A stretch of 42,445 bases of DNA from Methanomethylovorans sp. (GTDB taxonomy: Archaea; Halobacteriota; Methanosarcinia; Methanosarcinales; Methanosarcinaceae), in the NCBI GenBank assembly GCA_014361205.1, contig JACIVZ010000005.1, positions 1 through 42,445 of the forward strand, read 5' to 3'. A model generated the notes under the pieces. It had not been told where the DNA came from, ran no database searches, and was given only the letters and a program-made list of their open reading frames with translations. Made by a program: the position numbers and the translations under genes. Below, piece after piece: positions 8,258 to 16,680 of the stretch (position 1 is its first letter; each line of letters opens with the position of its first letter).

Positions 8258-8596
8258 TCACTGTTCGTTATATACAGCTTCATAGGCATATTTGCCTACA
8301 AGAGGTACCTTAAACTTTGCTCCTTTGTATGCCATGATTACAAAGAACAACAGCATAAACAAAGATAAAAATCCTGCAAAGTCTGCAAGCAGCCATCCAA
8401 AATATGGAATCCATCCTATTAAGAATACAATGAGAGCTAAAGGTATAAAAACCAATACCGACTGCATAGCATGGAAACGAACAAACTTATTATGTCTCTC
8501 TATCAAGAGGAAAAAAATGCCTGTGAACCAGAATCCCACATAACATAATGCTGCAACGGCGTTCTCATTTAGTCCGATAGATGTTTTATATGTCAT
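8258..8596 (-). CDS. DUF4870 family membrane protein, last gene of the rnf operon
   Basis: A 112-aa protein with three to four hydrophobic segments. The early sequence LNENAVAALCYVGFWFTGI and RHNKFVRFHAMQSVL is characteristic of DUF4870 proteins. ATG 8596 overlaps the rnfB stop as ATGA, and AGGTGT lies upstream inside rnfB, so it is co-translated with rnfB. M. acetivorans also has a small membrane protein gene at the end of its rnf operon (MA0665); I infer these are equivalent from position and type, not from alignment. Its role is unknown; assembly or stabilisation of the Rnf membrane complex is a reasonable guess. Confidence 0.8.
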   Translation of the reverse strand: MTYKTSIGLNENAVAALCYVGFWFTGIFFLLIERHNKFVRFHAMQSVLVFIPLALIVFLIGWIPYFGWLLADFAGFLSLFMLLFFVIMAYKGAKFKVPLVGKYAYEAVYNEQ

Positions 8597-9402
8597 ACTG
8601 CAACACCTCTTAAATCTATAGTGTGCTGTGGACATTTTTCAACACATATTCCACAGGCAGTACATTTATTCTGATCAATTTCAGCCAAGAAATCAGTGAC
8701 TTTTATTGCCTGTACAGGACAGTTCTTTTCACATATTTTACATGCTATGCATCCCACAGTACATACGGCTTTTACATCTTTTCCTTTATCATGAGAACGA
8801 CATTTTACATGAACCTTTTCAGATTCCTTTGCAAAGACAAGAATACCGTTAGGACATGATGATATGCAAAGTCCACAGCTTGTACATATATTTTTATTTA
8901 TGTGGGGAAGTTTATCTTCGCCTATCGATATAGCACCAAAAGGACAGGCACGTACACATGTACCACGACCCATACAACCGAAATTGCATCCTTTTTCACC
9001 ATCCGACAGCATCATTACAGCTTTACAGTCCTCTATACCTATATAGTCGAATCTGTTAATGCAGTTTATACCTCCCTTACATAATACAATTGGATATTCT
9101 TTTTCTCCTTCTGAGACCTCCTGCCCCATAATACCCCCTATCTTTTTTGCAACATCAAATCCACCTACTGGACAGCCATTGATGGGGGCATTTTCATTCA
9201 CTACGCGCTGTGCAAAGTCAGAGCATCCGGCATAGCCACATGCTCCACAATTGGCTCCGGGAAGAACATTCAAGATATCATCTACTAAAGGATTGGTTTC
9301 CACTTTGAACTTACGGGAAGCTATTATCAGCATAGTCCCTATGGCAATCCCCAGTCCGCCCAGAAGAGCTACGGATTGTATGATTAAGGTAGTAGGATTC
9401 AT
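8593..9402 (-). CDS. rnfB: Rnf electron transport complex subunit B
   Basis: A 269-aa Fe-S protein anchored by one N-terminal membrane helix (LIIQSVALLGGLGIAIG). It has the 4Fe-4S group NCGACGYAGC plus a later Cys, as in all RnfB. It then has a region with CNFGCMGRGTCVRACPFGA, and ferredoxin-type motifs CTSCGLCISSCPNG, CIACKICEKNCP and CTACGICVEKCPQH, enough cysteines for about six clusters. RnfB receives electrons from ferredoxin in the Rnf pathway. ATG 9402 overlaps the rnfA stop by 4 nt and GGGTGATT precedes it; the upstream in-frame TTG at 9417 is rejected. It is the sixth rnf gene in the order C-D-G-E-A-B. Confidence 0.95.
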   Translation of the reverse strand: MNPTTLIIQSVALLGGLGIAIGTMLIIASRKFKVETNPLVDDILNVLPGANCGACGYAGCSDFAQRVVNENAPINGCPVGGFDVAKKIGGIMGQEVSEGEKEYPIVLCKGGINCINRFDYIGIEDCKAVMMLSDGEKGCNFGCMGRGTCVRACPFGAISIGEDKLPHINKNICTSCGLCISSCPNGILVFAKESEKVHVKCRSHDKGKDVKAVCTVGCIACKICEKNCPVQAIKVTDFLAEIDQNKCTACGICVEKCPQHTIDLRGVAV

Positions 9403-9986
9403 ATTGGAATCACCCAAAAGTAATTAACAAAAGCCATGGATAGCATCAAAGCAAGTAGAAAAGCCTGTGGAAGTCCCCTCATTGAAGAGGGTATACTTAC
9501 AAGTGTTGATCTTTCCCTGATAGCTGACATCATCAACATCACGATAGTGTACCCAATACCAGCGGCGATACCGAACGTCACGCTTTGTGCAAATCCATAA
9601 TCTGAACGTACATTCAAGAGGACCGCACCCAGCACTGCACAATTTGTAGTAATCAGCGGAAGGTATATTCCAAGGGAACGATAAAGGGCTGGAACGTTTT
9701 TTCTCACAACAAACTCAACAAGCTGAACAAGTGCTGCGATAACTACAATGAAACTTATTAGAGAGAGAAACTCCATTTTCAATGGGACTAATATGTAAGT
9801 GTATAGCAGATAAGAAGCCGTAGATGCCATAGTCATGACAAAAACGACAGCACCAGACATACCTGCAGCACTTTTGACATCTTTAGTCACACCTACGAAA
9901 GAGCACAAACCGAGGAACTGTATGAGAAGGAAGTTCTTAATAAACACACCTTCCATGAAAATAGTGAAAAGAGATGTTTCTGACAT
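9399..9986 (-). CDS. rnfA: Rnf electron transport complex subunit A
   Basis: A 195-aa membrane protein with six predicted helices, one of the two homologous membrane subunits that share an intramembrane iron site. Conserved pieces are NFLLIQFLGLCSFVGVT, with the cysteine expected to bind iron, and LITTNCAVLGAVLL with the second NC motif. ATG 9986 follows GAGGTGA at 5-nt spacing and lies 1 bp after the rnfE stop; GTG 9995 is part of that ribosome site. It works with RnfE to pass electrons across the membrane and couple this to sodium transport. Confidence 0.95.
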   Translation of the reverse strand: MSETSLFTIFMEGVFIKNFLLIQFLGLCSFVGVTKDVKSAAGMSGAVVFVMTMASTASYLLYTYILVPLKMEFLSLISFIVVIAALVQLVEFVVRKNVPALYRSLGIYLPLITTNCAVLGAVLLNVRSDYGFAQSVTFGIAAGIGYTIVMLMMSAIRERSTLVSIPSSMRGLPQAFLLALMLSMAFVNYFWVIPI

Positions 9987-9987
9987 T

Positions 9988-10602
9988 TTATTCACCTCTC
10001 ATGCGCTTTTTCTCTTTCTGGTAATTTATTACAGCCATCAAAATGCCTATAGTAAGAAAAGCTCCTGGAGGAAGTATCATTGTAGTAACAGATGGATTTA
10101 CCGGCAGGCTGATCAAAGTGTGACCAAACGTAACTATCTGACCTGTTCCCAGGATCTCCCTTATTCCTCCTATGAGCATTAAAACCAGCAAGAAACCAGT
10201 GGATATCCCAAGTGCATCAATAACTGAATAGAATGGTCCATTTCTATTTGCATAAGCTTCTGCACGACCAATAATAATGCAATTCACTACAATAAGAGGT
10301 ATGAATACTCCCAAAGCTGCATACATAGAAGGTGAATAAGCTTCCATAATCATATCCACAATGGACACAAATGTAGCTATAATTATGATGAATATTGGAA
10401 GTCTTACGGTTGATGGAATCTGTTTTCTCAAGAGAGATATAAAGAGATTAGAAAAAAATAACACAAAAGCAGTGCCTGCGGACATACCTATCGCATTTTC
10501 TACCGATGTTGTAACTGCCAATGTGGGACATAGACCCAGTACCAGACCGAATATAGGGTTATCCCTTGTAACACCTCTTATAAATTCACTTAAAGGGTTC
10601 AT
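9988..10602 (-). CDS. rnfE: Rnf electron transport complex subunit E
   Basis: A 204-aa membrane protein, homologous to RnfA with opposite topology. NPIFGLVLGLCPTLAVT carries the first conserved cysteine and LIVVNCIIIGRAEAYA the second, placed as in other RnfE. A GGIREILGTGQIVTFG segment near residue 145 is also typical. The start ATG 10602 is preceded by AGGTGA and lies a few bases after the rnfG stop at 10607. With RnfA it forms the intramembrane electron path of the complex. Confidence 0.95.
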   Translation of the reverse strand: MNPLSEFIRGVTRDNPIFGLVLGLCPTLAVTTSVENAIGMSAGTAFVLFFSNLFISLLRKQIPSTVRLPIFIIIIATFVSIVDMIMEAYSPSMYAALGVFIPLIVVNCIIIGRAEAYANRNGPFYSVIDALGISTGFLLVLMLIGGIREILGTGQIVTFGHTLISLPVNPSVTTMILPPGAFLTIGILMAVINYQKEKKRMRGE

Positions 10603-10606
10603 TTTT

Positions 10607-11185
10607 TCACCTACCCCCTTCTAACTGTTTTATTGATTCTACCTTTGAACTCAAAGCATCTACAACTGCCTGTGAGGAAATTGTTGCACCTGTAATAGAA
10701 TCTACTTTACCACCTGAACTTGAAAGTTTAAGTTCGTTTAATGAAAGTTCTTTGAATTGATCCTTAAAAGCCGGTTCAACTATTTTGGCTCCCATTCCAG
10801 GAGTTTCAGAATGGGATAGTACACTCATACCTGTTATCCTACTAAAATCCGAAGTAACACCACCTGCAACCTCAATAATATCCTGGGCACCAGGCTGTCG
10901 TTTAAAGAATGCATAACCAATAACATTTCCTGATTCGTCTTTTGCAAGATAATAAAGTATTTCCTTATCACCATCTTCATTGATTATTTTATCACCATAT
11001 ACCGGCTCAAAGTTTGTTGCCTGTGGCATTACTTCAAATAATTTTTCCTCTCTTGCCTTTGCAATATTTTCTTTAAGCTGAGCCTGAGTGGGAATATAAG
11101 TAATACTAAGAAGTGCTGCCGCGACTGCAGATATTATTACAAGTTTTCCGACAATAATAAGAAAATCTCTGTTACCATTGGTCAT
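10607..11185 (-). CDS. rnfG: Rnf electron transport complex subunit G, covalent FMN carrier
   Basis: A 192-aa subunit with one N-terminal membrane helix (residues 8-30) and an extracytoplasmic FMN-binding domain. The flavinylation motif is DSITGATISS, with T168 the expected attachment residue; the corresponding threonine in M. acetivorans RnfG carries FMN. SETPGMGAKI is the second conserved stretch. ATG 11185 follows GGGAGGTG and overlaps the rnfD end by 14 nt. The FMN would be attached by the ApbE encoded at 15636-16655. RnfG should pass electrons between the membrane subunits and the external cytochrome MmcA. Confidence 0.95.
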   Translation of the reverse strand: MTNGNRDFLIIVGKLVIISAVAAALLSITYIPTQAQLKENIAKAREEKLFEVMPQATNFEPVYGDKIINEDGDKEILYYLAKDESGNVIGYAFFKRQPGAQDIIEVAGGVTSDFSRITGMSVLSHSETPGMGAKIVEPAFKDQFKELSLNELKLSSSGGKVDSITGATISSQAVVDALSSKVESIKQLEGGR

Positions 11186-12194
11186 CAAATAACACCTCCC
11201 TCTTTACACTGGAAGGAAATTTTTCTATGAAACGCCTATAAAATTTTCCAAGTTTACCTTCACTGCCAAAAGAAGCAGGAAGGGTATTAGATTCAATAAA
11301 TGAAGAGAGGCAGTTTGCCAAGAACAATCCATAGAATGTTCCAGCCACGTAATTTCCAAAATAACCGTATATTGATACTAAAAGGCCACATATTACACCA
11401 TACACAAGACGACCTTTTTTAGTGACAGGTGATGTTGGATTGTCAGTGGAAATGAAAAGGATTCCAAAGAAAACTGTTCCTATCATGGAATAAGGTAATT
11501 CAGGACTTATTTCCAGGAATTTAAATATTAAAGACATATATTTTAATGGGTTCAGAACACCTGAGCTTATAAGCCCAACAGCTTCGAAAACAACATTTAA
11601 CGTCTGCGGGAATAGAACCATTGTGATAAAAAATGCTAATGGAACTCGCCATTCCACATATTTCTTATAAATTAAGTATACGCCACCTATAAGAGCCAGC
11701 GGAGATACATCTACAAGCAGACCTGCACCATTTTCTAGTAAGAAGTCAGATAGTTGACCCACATGAGGTATGGAAATCGGAGTCATGAACCTGGGCCATG
11801 CACTACTGATAAATATCCAGGCCGCAAGTACCGGATTAAAGACATAAGAACCAATACCTCCAAAGGCATGTTTGCCAATTGCAATAGCAAAGAAAGAACC
11901 TACTACAGGTAACCAGAGAGGAGCTTCGGGTGGCATTATCAGAGAAAGCATTAATCCTATCAGAACTGCATGTCCGTCTTTTATAGTAAGCTTATGATTG
12001 AAAATTTTCTGGATAGCAGTCTCTGTAGCAACTGCAGATAGGACACCTGCAAGTATTATGCTAAGGGCAGGGATACCGAAGAAATATATGGATATAAGGC
12101 TAACCGGCAGAAGAGCCAGTATTTTGCTCCACATAATATATCTGAAGTTGATCCTAGACTTTCTATGAGGAGGAGCAGATATAGTAAATGTCAT
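11172..12194 (-). CDS. rnfD: Rnf electron transport complex subunit D
   Basis: A 340-aa membrane protein with about nine hydrophobic segments, related to NqrB. Recognisable parts are KDGHAVLIGLMLSLIMPPEAP, GKHAFGGIGSYVFNPVLAA and FISTDNPTSPVTKKGR. In many RnfD proteins a covalent FMN sits on the threonine of an S-G-A-T motif after the FNP region; here that stretch reads WPRFMTPISIPHVGQLSDFL and no such motif is visible, so the covalent flavin may be absent. ATG 12194 begins directly after the rnfC stop, with GGAGGTGA just upstream. Confidence 0.93.
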   Translation of the reverse strand: MTFTISAPPHRKSRINFRYIMWSKILALLPVSLISIYFFGIPALSIILAGVLSAVATETAIQKIFNHKLTIKDGHAVLIGLMLSLIMPPEAPLWLPVVGSFFAIAIGKHAFGGIGSYVFNPVLAAWIFISSAWPRFMTPISIPHVGQLSDFLLENGAGLLVDVSPLALIGGVYLIYKKYVEWRVPLAFFITMVLFPQTLNVVFEAVGLISSGVLNPLKYMSLIFKFLEISPELPYSMIGTVFFGILFISTDNPTSPVTKKGRLVYGVICGLLVSIYGYFGNYVAGTFYGLFLANCLSSFIESNTLPASFGSEGKLGKFYRRFIEKFPSSVKREVLFDDQW

Positions 12195-13547
12195 TTATTC
12201 ACCTCCACATGCACATCCAAGCTTGAGATTAGAAGATTCTTTTTGGGGCAGATCCTCATAAGCCTTCTCAATGGCATTCTTAGCATACCTGATTAATTGC
12301 AGTATATGAATCTTTGAAGGACATATTACTGCACATTCTCCACATTCTATACAATTATCTATATGCATTTTCCGGCATTCATCAAACCTTCCCTGATCAG
12401 AAAGGACTGCAAGTCTACTGGGAATCAATTCCACTGGACATGCATCTACACACATTGCACAATGCGTACAAGCAATCGCTTCATCCCTTTGTACATCTTC
12501 TGGTTTTTGGAAAGATATTCTTGTGGTTGTTTTTGTTACTGGAACCTCATCGGTATACTGAGCAACTCCTGTTCTCATTCCATTGGCAATAAGTTTACCT
12601 GATTCAGCCGGATAACCACCACATGCCTCGATAACATCCTTAAATGGCGTTCCTATTCTAACAAGCACCTGAGAAGGGCAGTTTGCAAGACCTTCCAGTG
12701 AAATAACTGTTTCATAGTAGGGTTTTCCCTCATTTACAGCATCATATACAGCTTTTGCCGATTTCACACTGCATATTGCAACTCCTACATCTGCAGGAAC
12801 GCAACCAGGAGGAACTTTCCTACCTGTTACATTATAGGTGAAAAAGTTCAGAATACTTTTACCATATATCCTTTTCTGGGACACTACAACGATATCTGAG
12901 TTCTGATCCTTAAAATAATAGCCTATTTTACGATTACCTATAAGGGGAGATACTTGGAGTTGTTTCCCTTCGAATTTCACTCTTTCAAATGCTGATATGG
13001 ACTCTGCATCGTCAGACCTCAGAACAATCGCGCCTTTAGACGCTCCAGCTGCCTTCATCAGAAGTTTAAGTGCATCTATCATCTGCATGCCATATTCTTC
13101 TGGTGTACTGAATTTCCCGCCAACCCATTCAGAAGATGTGGCATTTATCAGTACTATATCTATCTTTTTACCCGCTGGTTTAAGCACACTTTGTGTTGGA
13201 ACACCATAATGTTCTACAATGCCTGAATTTTTTATAATTTCTATGAGTTCCTGCTGAGAAGGATTCTTTTTAGGAGAGAATTGTACTGTTTCAGTGCTGT
13301 CATTAGTTTTAATGATAACACTCAGAACTTTATTTCCATCAGGATGAGGAGCCATCTCTATGGATTGCACCTCACCACAAACACTGGAATGAACAGATGA
13401 GTCGTTATCATCCTTACAATCTCCTATTTTTTGACCAATGATCACCTTATCTCCCTTTTTGACAAGAGGAACACATGGAGTTCCTTTGTGTTGCTTAAGA
13501 GGAATTATTACTTTCTCAGGTAATTTACTTAAACGCTTACTTTCCAT
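12195..13547 (-). CDS. rnfC: Rnf electron transport complex subunit C
   Basis: A 450-aa peripheral subunit. The N-terminal part (IPLKQHKGTPCVPLVKKGDKV) is the RnfC barrel-sandwich domain, the middle is a Rossmann-like and SLBB-type region, and the C-terminal third has two 4Fe-4S motifs, CTHCAMCVDACP (360-371) and CIECGECAVICP (399-410). It ends in LGCACGGE, three residues from the end carrying a CxC pair that could be a further metal site. Bacterial RnfC meets NADH; methanosarcinal Rnf does not use NAD, so its partner role differs. GGAGTGA precedes ATG 13547. It lies 13 bp after mmcA. Confidence 0.95.
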   Translation of the reverse strand: MESKRLSKLPEKVIIPLKQHKGTPCVPLVKKGDKVIIGQKIGDCKDDNDSSVHSSVCGEVQSIEMAPHPDGNKVLSVIIKTNDSTETVQFSPKKNPSQQELIEIIKNSGIVEHYGVPTQSVLKPAGKKIDIVLINATSSEWVGGKFSTPEEYGMQMIDALKLLMKAAGASKGAIVLRSDDAESISAFERVKFEGKQLQVSPLIGNRKIGYYFKDQNSDIVVVSQKRIYGKSILNFFTYNVTGRKVPPGCVPADVGVAICSVKSAKAVYDAVNEGKPYYETVISLEGLANCPSQVLVRIGTPFKDVIEACGGYPAESGKLIANGMRTGVAQYTDEVPVTKTTTRISFQKPEDVQRDEAIACTHCAMCVDACPVELIPSRLAVLSDQGRFDECRKMHIDNCIECGECAVICPSKIHILQLIRYAKNAIEKAYEDLPQKESSNLKLGCACGGE

Positions 13548-13560
13548 TATAATTCACTCC

Positions 13561-15096
13561 TCAAAGTGCCGGCTCTCTCTTTATTTCAACAGGCTTTTGC
13601 CTTGGTATAATCACTTCAATCGGTTGGGAAGGAACAGTTGTCCCAGCCGGATCCTTATCATAACCAAGCAACTTCCAGTTAATTGCTGGAGTGATATTAT
13701 GGCACTGCATACAATCTGTTTGTTCCTGTGCAAAGTGAATATTCTGAAGTTCTTCTGAAGCTGATGCACCATGGCAATCATTACATTTTAGAGGATCAGC
13801 CATACCAACATTGATACTTGCAATGTTGTGACTTACTTGATAGAGCAGGTCAACATTCCTTAGAACGGCATTCGGATAATCAGGCATCCCGTCAGAGTTT
13901 CCGTCATAAGAACGCATTTCTGCAGACGTTACTTTTCCATCACCATCAGAATCTGCTGCCTTTACCACAGATGGTGGAATTGGATTACCCAGTGATGAAC
14001 TTGTATTGGGGTTGTTCAGGACTTCTTTATCCAGACCTTCATCCCACCATACACCTTTTATTAAACTGAATGTATTGAGTTTAACACCTTCTTCATCCTT
14101 GCCAGCCATCATCGGAAGTTTTTTATTGTATATACCTTTTGACCAAGCAAGAATGGGTGTGAAGTTTGATTCATGATATGTTTTTTCAAGAACCCCATTC
14201 TCCCAGCTGAATCCTTTTACAGGAGTTACACCTTTAATATTGCCTCCTGGTAACAGGGGTATGTGACATGTTTGACATTCGATGGTCTGAAGGTGAGCAT
14301 CAACAATGCCACCATGAGAAATGCCTTCATGGCAACCCTGTGAATCACAGCTTTTTACTTCCACATAATCAGAATTATCAGAATCAAGAGGAATTCTTCG
14401 GCCAATCTGATGTTTAGCAGTCTCATGACATTCTATACAATTTACATTTGCATGAACATCATAATGCGAAGAAAAGTTGAAAGCCATCCATGTTACAGCA
14501 CCAGTGGATACTTCATTTTGATGACAGGTATTACTACATTGTTCTTTTCTGGGACCGCCATTAACCTTATCATGAATTTCAGTAACAATTGGCAGAGGAG
14601 TAAGAATATTCAAAGCATAACTTGCTACATATAATGGATCTTTTTGAGCCTTCATTTTTGCTTCTTCAATTGCAGCTTCTTTTGCACCTGTGATGTTTCC
14701 GGAAGAGATACTTGCAACACGCGTCTGATAATCATATAAACCGTTCTGCTCATGACATATCATGCAGTCCACATCTGCCCCATATTCAGCCAATTGTCCT
14801 CCACCAGGATGCATTGGACCATAGACATTTAACCAAGTGTCTTTGTCCATGCCACTTAGGAGGATTCCATGTTCCATAAGTGCGCTCCATTCAGCAAGAT
14901 CTTGATTCACATGGAAGGAATCTGTTACTTCACTCAGAGTATTTAGGTGACAGCCCAAGCAGACTCTATCGGACCATTTTTGATCAGTCATATAATGAGA
15001 TGAAAGGATTTCATTTCCGTTATATCCTATATAGGCATAAACACCTGATATAAAAAACATTAAAATAGCAATAACAAAAAGAAAATTAGCTTTCAT
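13561..15096 (-). CDS. mmcA: multiheme c-type cytochrome MmcA
   Basis: A 511-aa secreted or anchored cytochrome with an N-terminal hydrophobic signal or anchor (residues 4-21). Heme attachment motifs are CLGCH (46), CMICH (111), CSNTCH (187, CX3CH), CIECH (220), CDSQGCH (250, CX4CH), CQTCH (274), CNDCH (438) and CMQCH (462), so eight candidates. M. acetivorans MmcA is described as a seven-heme protein that takes electrons from Rnf and can reduce external acceptors. Residues 382-393 form a perfect EF-hand loop (DSDGDGKVTSAE). The tail (490-511) is rich in proline and charge. ATG 15096 is preferred; an in-frame GTG at 15105 overlaps the upstream stop. It is the second gene of the operon. Confidence 0.93.
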   Translation of the reverse strand: MKANFLFVIAILMFFISGVYAYIGYNGNEILSSHYMTDQKWSDRVCLGCHLNTLSEVTDSFHVNQDLAEWSALMEHGILLSGMDKDTWLNVYGPMHPGGGQLAEYGADVDCMICHEQNGLYDYQTRVASISSGNITGAKEAAIEEAKMKAQKDPLYVASYALNILTPLPIVTEIHDKVNGGPRKEQCSNTCHQNEVSTGAVTWMAFNFSSHYDVHANVNCIECHETAKHQIGRRIPLDSDNSDYVEVKSCDSQGCHEGISHGGIVDAHLQTIECQTCHIPLLPGGNIKGVTPVKGFSWENGVLEKTYHESNFTPILAWSKGIYNKKLPMMAGKDEEGVKLNTFSLIKGVWWDEGLDKEVLNNPNTSSSLGNPIPPSVVKAADSDGDGKVTSAEMRSYDGNSDGMPDYPNAVLRNVDLLYQVSHNIASINVGMADPLKCNDCHGASASEELQNIHFAQEQTDCMQCHNITPAINWKLLGYDKDPAGTTVPSQPIEVIIPRQKPVEIKREPAL

Positions 15097-15101
15097 AATT
15101 A

Positions 15102-15536
15102 TCACACTTTTTTATCTGAAACGTCTTCAGGCACTTTAGAAGCAACAGCCTCAAGTTGCTTTATGGCAATAATAACAGTGTTTCTCAGGCTCTGTTCGTT
15201 GATAATTTTCAAGTCATCTGTGACATATTTGTCAATTTCAAAAGTCTTGCGCACTACACGTACATTGAAATCAAAAACCTTATCAAGAATTCCTTTTTCA
15301 GGAGTTATACCAAAAAAATCAACATCCATGTGGTTGCCGACTATATTAGACTTGATTTCTATTTTCTCAAGAGGGGAATCGGGTTTAACATAAATGATAT
15401 GGTGTTTTACAACACCAAATTGTTTTTCGATTCCTCTCCATCCATACTCTTCCATTATCTGATGGATTGCCACCATAAGATATTTATCCTTACTGGAATG
15501 GGAGCCTGTAGATGAAGCTCTACTGTGAACATTCAT
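15102..15536 (-). CDS. uncharacterised protein, first gene of the mmcA-rnf operon
   Basis: A 144-aa soluble protein that I do not recognise. It begins MNVHSRASSTGSHSSKDKYL, an Ser/Thr-rich flexible start, then has IMEEYGWRGIEKQFGVV, a strand-rich middle and a helical end with NTVIIAIKQLEAVASKV. There is no signal peptide, cysteine or metal motif. It ends 6 bp before the mmcA start and shares its promoter, so it is expressed with the Rnf complex. A role in regulation or maturation of MmcA or Rnf is possible but not shown. ATG 15536 follows GGAAGTG; the in-frame TTG at 15557 is upstream of that site. Confidence 0.75.
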   Translation of the reverse strand: MNVHSRASSTGSHSSKDKYLMVAIHQIMEEYGWRGIEKQFGVVKHHIIYVKPDSPLEKIEIKSNIVGNHMDVDFFGITPEKGILDKVFDFNVRVVRKTFEIDKYVTDDLKIINEQSLRNTVIIAIKQLEAVASKVPEDVSDKKV

Positions 15537-15559
15537 GATTACACTTCCTTCGACCAATG

Positions 15560-15596
15560 ATTGCCATTAGCAATTAATAAGAAAACAATTGCCATT
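15560..15596. promoter_or_regulatory. paired ATTGCCATT repeats in the rnf/apbE divergent promoter
   Basis: The 9-bp sequence ATTGCCATT occurs twice in the same orientation, at 15560-15568 and 15588-15596, 28 bp apart. Both lie in the 99-bp space between the first rnf-operon gene and apbE. Such paired sites could be an operator shared by both directions; the binding protein is unknown. Confidence 0.35.
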
Positions 15597-15635
15597 CTGA
15601 TTAAGTTTAAGATTGATTATGTCATTCCATTAACT

Positions 15636-16655
15636 ATGGAGTATAAAACTGTTACCATTGTCTTGATATTGATTTTATCAGTATCATTCATGATGAATTG
15701 CACTGAAAAAGAAAACTCCAGTCAGGAGATCATACCTCAAAGATATAACATCAGCCAAGTAATAATGGATACAATAGTAACAATTGAAGTAATTGACACT
15801 AACAGCACACATGCTATGAAAGCAATAAATAATGCTTTTGAAAAAGTGTACTACGTTGATTCTACAATGGACTATTTTGATAACACCACTGAATTAAGCA
15901 AACTTAACAGTAATTCACAACTTTTGAATGCCAGCAATGATCTCACGTATGTAATCAATAAATCTATATATTATCACCATATCACAGATGGGGCTTTTGA
16001 TGTCACAGTTTTACCTCTGCTAGAGCTATGGAAGAGCAAGTTTGCTCCAGGAGGCACACAGCAACCGCCTACAGAGGATGAACTGGCTGTGACACTAAAA
16101 CTTGTAAATGCGAGCAATATAACAATCGTTGAAAATAATATCTCCATGCAAGAGGGAATGAAGATAACACTGGGAGGAATAGCTAAAGGATATGCTCTTG
16201 ACCTTGCCGTAGATTCACTTCGGAAAGATGGAATAAGCTCTGGTTTTGTGGATGCTGGCGGAAATGGACTTTATATAGGTCACAAACCTGATGGTACATC
16301 ATGGAAAGTAGGATTACAGAATCCTGACATGAAAGGACAGGCAATAACTATTATTGAGGTTACCGATTTGGCTGTAGCTACCAGTGGAAATTATGAAAGA
16401 TATTTTAGCGAAGAGGCGAAAGTCTCACACATTGTAGATCCTCGTACAGGATATCCTTCACAGAACCTGATCAGTGCTACAGTCATTGCTCCTACAGGTA
16501 TAGATTCAGATGCTTTATCAACTTCTGTATTTGTTTTAGGAGAGAAGGAAGGTCTTGAATTGATAGAAAAAATTGAAGGTGTGGAATGTCTTCTGATAAC
16601 AAATGACAAAAGGATAGTGAAATCAAGCGGTTTTCATAAATATGAGGCTGTTTAA
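15636..16655 (+). CDS. apbE: FAD:protein FMN transferase (ApbE)
   Basis: The 339-aa protein starts with a hydrophobic signal (TVTIVLILILSVSFMMNC) ending at a cysteine, so it is probably a lipid-anchored external protein. Family motifs are DGAFDVTVLPLLELW, GGIAKGYALDLA, VDAGGNGLYIG, ATSGNYERYF, HIVDPRTGYPS and DSDALSTSVFVLG, the last with the metal-binding acidic residue. ApbE moves FMN from FAD to threonine in flavoproteins; here the evident substrate is RnfG, encoded in the divergent operon. ATG 16636 is not meant: the start is ATG 15636, which lacks a clear ribosome site, and the frame open to TTG 15561 gives a less likely longer form. Confidence 0.92.
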   Translation: MEYKTVTIVLILILSVSFMMNCTEKENSSQEIIPQRYNISQVIMDTIVTIEVIDTNSTHAMKAINNAFEKVYYVDSTMDYFDNTTELSKLNSNSQLLNASNDLTYVINKSIYYHHITDGAFDVTVLPLLELWKSKFAPGGTQQPPTEDELAVTLKLVNASNITIVENNISMQEGMKITLGGIAKGYALDLAVDSLRKDGISSGFVDAGGNGLYIGHKPDGTSWKVGLQNPDMKGQAITIIEVTDLAVATSGNYERYFSEEAKVSHIVDPRTGYPSQNLISATVIAPTGIDSDALSTSVFVLGEKEGLELIEKIEGVECLLITNDKRIVKSSGFHKYEAV

Positions 16656-16680
16656 ACTTGAAAGAGACAGTCTCATTGGT

